Assembly: GCA_964403525.1 (NCBI GenBank)
Contig: CAYOGE010000009.1
Location: 31,601 to 95,600 of the forward strand
Direction: 5' to 3'
Length of the DNA stretch: 64,000 nucleotides
DNA from: JAJTGZ01 sp964403525
Lineage (GTDB): Bacteria; Planctomycetota; Phycisphaerae; Phycisphaerales; UBA1924
Position numbers and translations under genes: made by a program
Part shown: piece after piece, positions 58,995 through 64,000 of the stretch
Numbering within the stretch: the stretch's first letter is position 1
Layout of the letters: every line of letters starts with the position of its first letter
Notes under the pieces: generated by a model
Databases searched by the model: none
Seen by the model: the letters and a program-made list of their open reading frames with translations, nothing else
Told to the model about the DNA's origin: nothing

Positions 58995-59834
58995 CTACCG
59001 CGCCGCGGCGTCGGCGGCCGCGAACCGGAACCCAAGGAGTCCCTCCTTGGGGACCGGCCCCCAGATGATGGGGACCCACGCGCTGGAAGACGCACCCACG
59101 CCGGGCTTCAGCCCGCCCTGCATGATGCCACCCTGGTCGAAAATGGGCTTGTCGTTGCGGTCAAAGACCGTCGCCTGGATCCACCACAGCTGCGGCTCAA
59201 GGCTGATCATCGCCTCGAACAGCTCCGTGTTCTCTGGCTTCACCTTGGCCGTCGAGAGGATCGTGCGGAACTGAGGCGTCGTGATGTCGGCCGTCGTGCG
59301 TGCATCAATAACGGCGGTCGCAAACGCGTCGGCGTCGCACGAGGGGTCAACCGCCTCCGCAAGGGCCGCAAGCACCGGGCGCGGGGCGCTGTGGATCGAC
59401 ACGCGCGGCGGCCCGGACGCACGGATGTACCGCTCGTCGGTGAGCCCCTGCTCCAGCAGGCGCACCGCCGCCGCCCGCAGAACGTTGAGACGGATCGAGT
59501 CCTTCGGGTCGGCCGAGGCGACGACCGAGCCGCCCGCGTCGAGCATCCGCACCTTGAGCGTCAGCCCGTCGTCGAGCGCCATGTCGAAGGCGACGATACC
59601 GCCGGCGAGCGGAACGTCGCGGTTGCGCCGCGAGACCTGCAGCACGACCGTCACCGTATCGCGAAGGCCCGACTGAAAGTGGTGCGAGACGTAGTTGTCG
59701 CTCTGGCGGTTGGCGTAGATCATCGCCGCGCTGCGCCGCGTGAACAGGATGACCATCGCCACACCCGCCACCAGGGCGAGGATCATCACCAGCGGCAAGA
59801 CGAAGCCGGGTTGTCTGGTGCGCTTGCGGGTCAT
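58995..59834 (-). CDS. GspK-like minor pseudopilin
   Basis: The product is 279 residues. The N-terminus RQPGFVLPLVMILALVAGVAM is a prepilin-type segment without Glu5, as is typical of GspK, and the protein is larger than other pseudopilins, also typical. It is expected to cap the pseudopilus tip with I and J. It lies directly after the GspJ-like gene. Confidence 0.75.
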   Translation of the reverse strand: MTRKRTRQPGFVLPLVMILALVAGVAMVILFTRRSAAMIYANRQSDNYVSHHFQSGLRDTVTVVLQVSRRNRDVPLAGGIVAFDMALDDGLTLKVRMLDAGGSVVASADPKDSIRLNVLRAAAVRLLEQGLTDERYIRASGPPRVSIHSAPRPVLAALAEAVDPSCDADAFATAVIDARTTADITTPQFRTILSTAKVKPENTELFEAMISLEPQLWWIQATVFDRNDKPIFDQGGIMQGGLKPGVGASSSAWVPIIWGPVPKEGLLGFRFAAADAAAR

Positions 59835-59872
59835 GGTTGGCTTCGGTCAGTTGAACCAGCGTCGGCAGACGT

Positions 59873-61018
59873 TCAGTCGCCCGTGTTGCCGTCGCGCTCG
59901 GCGAGGCGGCGGTAGAACTCGGCGATGAGCTGGCTGATGGTCATGTTGGCGAGCGGGTTGCCGGCCGCGGCGCCGCCCGCGGCGGTCCCGCCAGACGACG
60001 ACCCCGACCCTGAAGAACTCCCCCCCGACGACGATCCGCTCGAAGAACCCGTCCCCGCGGAGGCCGAGCCCCCCGACCCGGAAGAAGCAGAGCCCGACCC
60101 CCGGCTGCTGCCCGAGCTGGCCGTGCCGCGCCCAGACGATGCGCCCGAAGAGTTCGTGCCGCCCGACGCGGCGTGCGCAGAATCGCCGCCGCCAGCGCCC
60201 GCGGCGCTGGCGATCGTGCGGTAACGCTCGACCACCGCCGCCGGAAGATCGGCGTCGGCCTGGTTCTCGCCCGGCTCCATCCCAGAAGAGCCCGAGACCT
60301 CGAACATCCACTGAGCCTTCGTGCCGTCGATCGTCGTCACCTGCACCTCAACGTACGCGGGGATCTGGCTCCAGTCCGCGAACGAAGCCGTGCGCATCTT
60401 CTCAAGCTGCTTCTGCTCGTTGGTCTTGGCGAAGCGGATCGCCAGCTCGTCGATGCTGTCGGCCACCTTCACCTGCGCGTCAGGGTTCGGCTCGTCGGTC
60501 CCCACCTGGTACGGCACCCACCACAGCTCGATCGGAGACGGCTCACCGTTCCGCAGCGACGACGCCGTCACCGGCCGGCGCATCTCGAACACGCCCCGCA
60601 CCGGCTGGTAGCGGCTGATCGGGTCGGCGGGCCGACCCGCGACAAGGCCCATGATCGGCGGCTGGCTGAGCGTGACCTCCAGGCGCTGCATGCCGTCGGC
60701 CGACTCGGTGAGCGCAACCCGCGTGCGCGGCGGCTCGATCGGGTCGGGCGTGCCCGCGGGCCGACGCTTCGGCAGGTCCAGCAGCACCGTGCGCATCGTG
60801 CGCTGCAGCGTGCGGTGCAGTCGAGACATCGCCTCGATCGACGCCGTCCGCTGCGTGCTCCGCTTGTCCGCCCGCTGGATCGCCGCGAAGAGCCCGATGC
60901 ACGCGCCGGCGACGATCACGCCCAGCGCCGCGGCCATCAGCACTTCAATAAGCGTGAACCCACGCCCGCCGCGCCGACCGGCTCGCCTGGTGATCTTGAT
61001 AGTGGTGGGTGCGTTCAT
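59873..61018 (-). CDS. GspJ-like minor pseudopilin with Ser/Gly tail
   Basis: The product is 381 residues. The prepilin peptidase site is GRGFTLIEVLMAAALGVIV, with Gly before the cleaved Phe and Glu5. A beta-rich head follows to about 270. The last 100 residues are almost only Ser and Gly (GGDSAHAASGGTNSSGASSG and similar), about 1.7 times the usual size of GspJ in total. It starts three bases after the GspI-like stop. Confidence 0.75.
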   Translation of the reverse strand: MNAPTTIKITRRAGRRGGRGFTLIEVLMAAALGVIVAGACIGLFAAIQRADKRSTQRTASIEAMSRLHRTLQRTMRTVLLDLPKRRPAGTPDPIEPPRTRVALTESADGMQRLEVTLSQPPIMGLVAGRPADPISRYQPVRGVFEMRRPVTASSLRNGEPSPIELWWVPYQVGTDEPNPDAQVKVADSIDELAIRFAKTNEQKQLEKMRTASFADWSQIPAYVEVQVTTIDGTKAQWMFEVSGSSGMEPGENQADADLPAAVVERYRTIASAAGAGGGDSAHAASGGTNSSGASSGRGTASSGSSRGSGSASSGSGGSASAGTGSSSGSSSGGSSSGSGSSSGGTAAGGAAAGNPLANMTISQLIAEFYRRLAERDGNTGD

Positions 61019-61021
61019 GGG

Positions 61022-61801
61022 TTACTGGTTGCGATTGCCGGTGTTTCGTGAGCCGCTGAACATCTCGTCTGAGCCGACGGGCTTCGGCCCGCTCGATGCG
61101 CCCCCGCCGCCGCGCACCTCTCCCCCACCACCACCGCCGCCACCCCCACCGCCCGCCGTCGCGGGCCGGTTGGCGTTGCCCGAGCCGCCGTTGCGGGCTG
61201 AGTCTGGGTTGGTGCGCGACGTCGTTCCCCCCTCAGTCAGCGCGAGCATCATCTCAAGCATGCGCGCAGGGTCGGAGGCGAGGCGGACCATCATGTCCGG
61301 GTTGCGGTAGATGACGCTGAGGGGGTGATAGACGCGGGTGAGCGTGCAGATGCGGTCGCCGTGAGCGAAGCCCCCCATGCCGTCCGGCACGCCGGCGTAG
61401 ACCGAGACCGACAGCAGCACAAGCTTGTCGATCGTCTTGCTGCCCGGCCCTTCGGCGGGCGTGCTGATCACGCTCCGCTCCGGCATCGTCAGCTGCACCG
61501 GCGACACGCGCAGCACCCAGCGGTAGGTGCCGCGACCCTGCACCACCTGCGCATCCGGGTTGGGCATGGCGTCTTTGTCGTCGAGGTACTGCAGCAGCAG
61601 CCGGTTGGCGAGCTCCAGCCCCTCAAGCTTCTGCTGGTTGCGCGCATCGGCGGAGATAACCGTCGTGATGCCCCCCACCACCGCGCTGGCGATGATCGCC
61701 AGCAGCATGCTCGCCATGATCACCTCAACCAGCGAGAACGCGCGGCGGCGTTTCTTCACTTCGCTGCCGGGCGCGGGCTTGATGGTCGAAAGGTCGGTCA
61801 T
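61022..61801 (-). CDS. GspI-like minor pseudopilin with poly-Gly tail
   Basis: The product is 259 residues. The prepilin site reads KKRRRAFSLVEVIMASMLLA, with Ala instead of Gly before the cleaved Phe and Glu5 kept. The head has RYWVLRV-like text (TYRWVLRVSPVQLT). The tail contains a run of about 12 Gly and ends NTGNRNQ. Assigned to GspI by order (G, I, J, K). Confidence 0.7.
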   Translation of the reverse strand: MTDLSTIKPAPGSEVKKRRRAFSLVEVIMASMLLAIIASAVVGGITTVISADARNQQKLEGLELANRLLLQYLDDKDAMPNPDAQVVQGRGTYRWVLRVSPVQLTMPERSVISTPAEGPGSKTIDKLVLLSVSVYAGVPDGMGGFAHGDRICTLTRVYHPLSVIYRNPDMMVRLASDPARMLEMMLALTEGGTTSRTNPDSARNGGSGNANRPATAGGGGGGGGGGGEVRGGGGASSGPKPVGSDEMFSGSRNTGNRNQ

Positions 61802-61829
61802 GCAAAGAGTCCAGACAAAGAAGGAGAGG

Positions 61830-62282
61830 TCAGGGGTTCGCCGTCGACGGCGCCGCGTCCGCGTTCTCGATGACCCAGATGTTCAGGTTGCCCGGCGTGC
61901 CCCACTGCGCATCGTCGCCCATGCTCATCAGGTCGTAGGGCTGGTCGGGGTTGCCGCTCGTGCCGGGGTACATGTAGCGGAAGGGGTGCTTCCACGCGTC
62001 GAGGGGGACCTTCTCCAGCGTCTTGGTCGTCACCAGCGGCTGCAGGCCCATCTCCGTCGGCGGGAGCGAGCCGTACTCGGTCGAGTAGCTCGCCAGCGCG
62101 CTCTTGATCTGCTTCATGATCGCGATCGTCGCCGCGGTCTTGGCCTTCTTGCCCGCGCCCGCAAGGTTCACGATCACCACGCTCATCAAAATGCCCATGA
62201 TCACCACCACGAGCATCAGTTCAAGCAGCGAGAAGCCGGCGGCGCGGCGGGAACGGCTGAGCGGGCGAGGACGCTTGAGCAT
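61830..62282 (-). CDS. gspG: Major pseudopilin GspG
   Basis: The product is 150 residues from the ATG at 62280-62282 with GGAGA upstream. The prepilin site is RRAAGFSLLELMLVVVIMGILMSVV, and the GspG head motif is well kept: LASYSTEYGSLPPTEMGLQPLV, then PLDAWKHPFRYMYPG and YDLMSMGDD. It polymerises into the pseudopilus that drives protein export through the type II secretin. Confidence 0.93.
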   Translation of the reverse strand: MLKRPRPLSRSRRAAGFSLLELMLVVVIMGILMSVVIVNLAGAGKKAKTAATIAIMKQIKSALASYSTEYGSLPPTEMGLQPLVTTKTLEKVPLDAWKHPFRYMYPGTSGNPDQPYDLMSMGDDAQWGTPGNLNIWVIENADAAPSTANP

Positions 62283-62510
62283 AGAGAATCTCCGATTGGG
62301 CTGGGCGTCGCCCCGAACGGGGCGGCCGGTGGTGCTTTCGTGCGGAACTGGCGAATCGTTGCAATACAGGCTGAAAAGATGCACGACGGAAGTCGAATCG
62401 TAGTGAACGGGCGGCGTCGCGGCCCGCGAAGGCCGCAGGATCGGATGTTTGCGGGCACTCACTTGCCGGCACCTCCCCCGATAATGCGCCAAACACCGAC
62501 AGCCCGGCGA

Positions 62511-63716
62511 TCAGCCGACGTTCCCCGCCGCGCTCAGCACCGGCACCAGGATCGCCAGCAGCAACGCCCCGATGATGACCGTCATCAGGATGATCAGCGC
62601 TGGCTGTAGGACCGCCAGCAGGCGCGTGGCCTGACGCTCCACCTCGTCGGTAAGGTCGCCCGCGAGCGAGCCGAACGCGGTGTCCATGTCGCCCGAGCGC
62701 TCGGCCGCCAGCAGCAGCCGCCGCGTCGCGAGCGGGAACGTGTCAACATCCTCGATCAGGTTGCGCAGCACGCCGCCGCTGATGAGCCGGTCGCGCAGCC
62801 GGTCGAGCTGCTTGCGGAGGTTGGGGTGGCTGATGACCTGGTTGGCGGTGGCGAGGCTGTCGGCCAGCGGCACGCCCGCCTTGCTCATCGCGCTCATCAC
62901 CGCGAAGAACCGCGCCGACTCGCTGGCGAGCATCACGTCACGCGCAAACGGCAGGCGCTGCCCCAGCGAGATGATCGACGCCCACAACGCCTTGCGGATG
63001 ACAAAGACGCCCGCAGCAATCGCCGCGGCGATCAGCACCACGATGATCAGGTGGTCGCGCATCCACGTGCCAATCACCAGCAGAACCTTGGTGTACACCG
63101 GGATCGCGATGCCGTTCTGCAGCAGCGTCTCCCCAAGGTTCGGCAGCACCAGGATCAAGAGCGTCGCCGAGACCACCAGCGCAACGATCGCCAGCACAAC
63201 CGGGTAGATCAGCAGCGACTGCGCCTTCTGCGTCACCTGCAGCGTCCGGCGCGCACTCACCGCCAACTGCTTCGCCGCCCCCGCCAGGTCGCCCGACCGC
63301 TCCGCGGCCCGGTAAACCGCGATCGTCACCGCGTCAAACTGCCCCGTCTTCTGCGCCGCCTCCGCCAGGCTCGTGCCCCCCGCCACCATCTCGCGCATGC
63401 TGCGCACCACCGGCTTGGCCACGTTGGTCACGGTGTTGCCGACAACCTCCAGCGCCTCAACCAGCGGCACGCCGCGGCTGACAAGCTGGTGGAGCTGGTC
63501 GTTGAGAATCGAGTGGTCCTTGAGCCCCAGCTTGCGGTCACCAGCGGCGAGCGCCTTGGGAAGGGCGAAGCTCCTCAGGACGGTGAGCTTCTCTTTGCGG
63601 AGCGTTGACGCAAGGTTGGCCGGGCTGGTCGCCGAACGGACCTGGAACGTGCGCTTGCCGCCGGGCTTGACGGCAAAGGCGAGGTACGGCCGGAGTTGGG
63701 CGGTGGCTGGGGGCAT
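62511..63716 (-). CDS. gspF: Type II secretion inner membrane protein GspF
   Basis: The product is 401 residues with two homologous GspF domains. The first contains LNDQLHQLVSRGVPLVEALEVV and AVYRAAERSGDLAGAAKQLA, the second FFAVMSAMSKAGVPLADSLATA and LLLAAERSGDMDTAFGSLA. Three membrane segments separate and follow them. GspF links the export ATPase to pseudopilus assembly. First complete gene of the operon in the window. Confidence 0.94.
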   Translation of the reverse strand: MPPATAQLRPYLAFAVKPGGKRTFQVRSATSPANLASTLRKEKLTVLRSFALPKALAAGDRKLGLKDHSILNDQLHQLVSRGVPLVEALEVVGNTVTNVAKPVVRSMREMVAGGTSLAEAAQKTGQFDAVTIAVYRAAERSGDLAGAAKQLAVSARRTLQVTQKAQSLLIYPVVLAIVALVVSATLLILVLPNLGETLLQNGIAIPVYTKVLLVIGTWMRDHLIIVVLIAAAIAAGVFVIRKALWASIISLGQRLPFARDVMLASESARFFAVMSAMSKAGVPLADSLATANQVISHPNLRKQLDRLRDRLISGGVLRNLIEDVDTFPLATRRLLLAAERSGDMDTAFGSLAGDLTDEVERQATRLLAVLQPALIILMTVIIGALLLAILVPVLSAAGNVG

Positions 63717-63880
63717 GGGGGTGGACGTGCCAGGGACGGAGGAACTCTATCGGACCGTGAGGCCCGGGGTGTGGAGAGAGGAGAAAGGCAAAAGGTGTTC
63801 GCCCGGCTGCGAGAAGGTGTTTCAATTCCGCTGATTGCACAACCGCGCGGCAGAAGGCCTTGGGGCGGTGGCGCGTCGAT

Positions 63881-64000
63881 TCAACGGCTGTCGATGATCG
63901 GGGTCACTTCACCACGCGAGGGCTGCTTGCCCGTGCGCTGCGGCTGCGCTCGCTGCTGCGGGTTGGGTTGGCGCGAGGGGCCGAGGCTGGGGGGAGGAGG
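63881..64000 (-). CDS. C-terminal end of an upstream gene (partial)
   Basis: Only 39 codons before a TGA at 63881-63883 are visible. They read Pro/Gln/Arg-rich and end SRGEVTPIIDSR. Position upstream of gspF suggests a type II secretion gene such as the secretin or ATPase, but the fragment is too short to identify. Confidence 0.5.
   Translation of the reverse strand, partial: PPPPSLGPSRQPNPQQRAQPQRTGKQPSRGEVTPIIDSR

Overview
The window is a GC-rich chromosomal segment from a planctomycete, most likely class Phycisphaerae. The evidence is ten secreted proteins that end in the duplicated 'GC-type' dockerin (core DNNDFIVFIDYFF, last residues FFAGC), a PEP-CTERM-like protein ending PTPGTAGLMG...RRRRV, and dispersed palindromic repeats with a RAYT-like transposase. 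I used no database; names rest on recognised motifs.

Layout. 1-3100: a truncated secreted-protein gene, a decayed IS1595-type transposase and a PEP-CTERM protein. 3300-11400: a GT41/SPINDLY-type glycosyltransferase, a double ABC-2 permease, an ECF sigma factor with an overlapping membrane anti-sigma candidate, a HIT protein, an MBL-fold protein and coaD. 11500-19200: five GC-dockerin proteins in a row. 19300-24900: translation and export cluster metG, tRNA-Thr, tuf, rpmG, tRNA-Trp, secE, nusG. 25000-34100: an iron-type solute-binding lipoprotein, an M20 amidohydrolase, two tandem cupredoxin-dockerin genes, a short uvrC, and a transsulfuration pair (cystathionine beta-synthase and gamma-lyase). 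34200-43200 (minus strand): leuS, a chromate-transporter homologue, dtd, kbl and NDH-2. 43250-48850: a small sorting-signal protein, YceI, three membrane proteins and a PIN-PhoH ATPase. 48990-54700 (minus): three more dockerin proteins (PQQ-type sugar dehydrogenase, endonuclease/exonuclease/phosphatase fold, unknown). 54830-64000 (minus): a type II secretion/pseudopilin operon (F, G, I, J, K, then C-, L- and M-like genes and a TPR lipoprotein).

How it fits together. The dockerin proteins all carry Sec-type signal peptides. Three of them lie directly downstream of, and on the same strand as, the pseudopilin operon, so a Sec plus type II export route with dockerin-mediated surface attachment is a reasonable inference. 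No cohesin-like partner is visible.

The most unusual feature is a set of palindromic repeat families. One 26-bp family (GGGTAsCCCGGCGGTCCCC...) sits in frame inside two housekeeping enzymes. In leuS, copies flank a complete HUH-type RAYT domain fused in frame into the start of the editing domain, adding about 218 residues. In kbl, three copies add about 34 residues before the PLP-lysine motif. A second family follows gene stop codons and in two genes appears to supply the TAA itself. This resembles the Rickettsia palindromic elements in principle, with a candidate mobilising enzyme carried inside one target.
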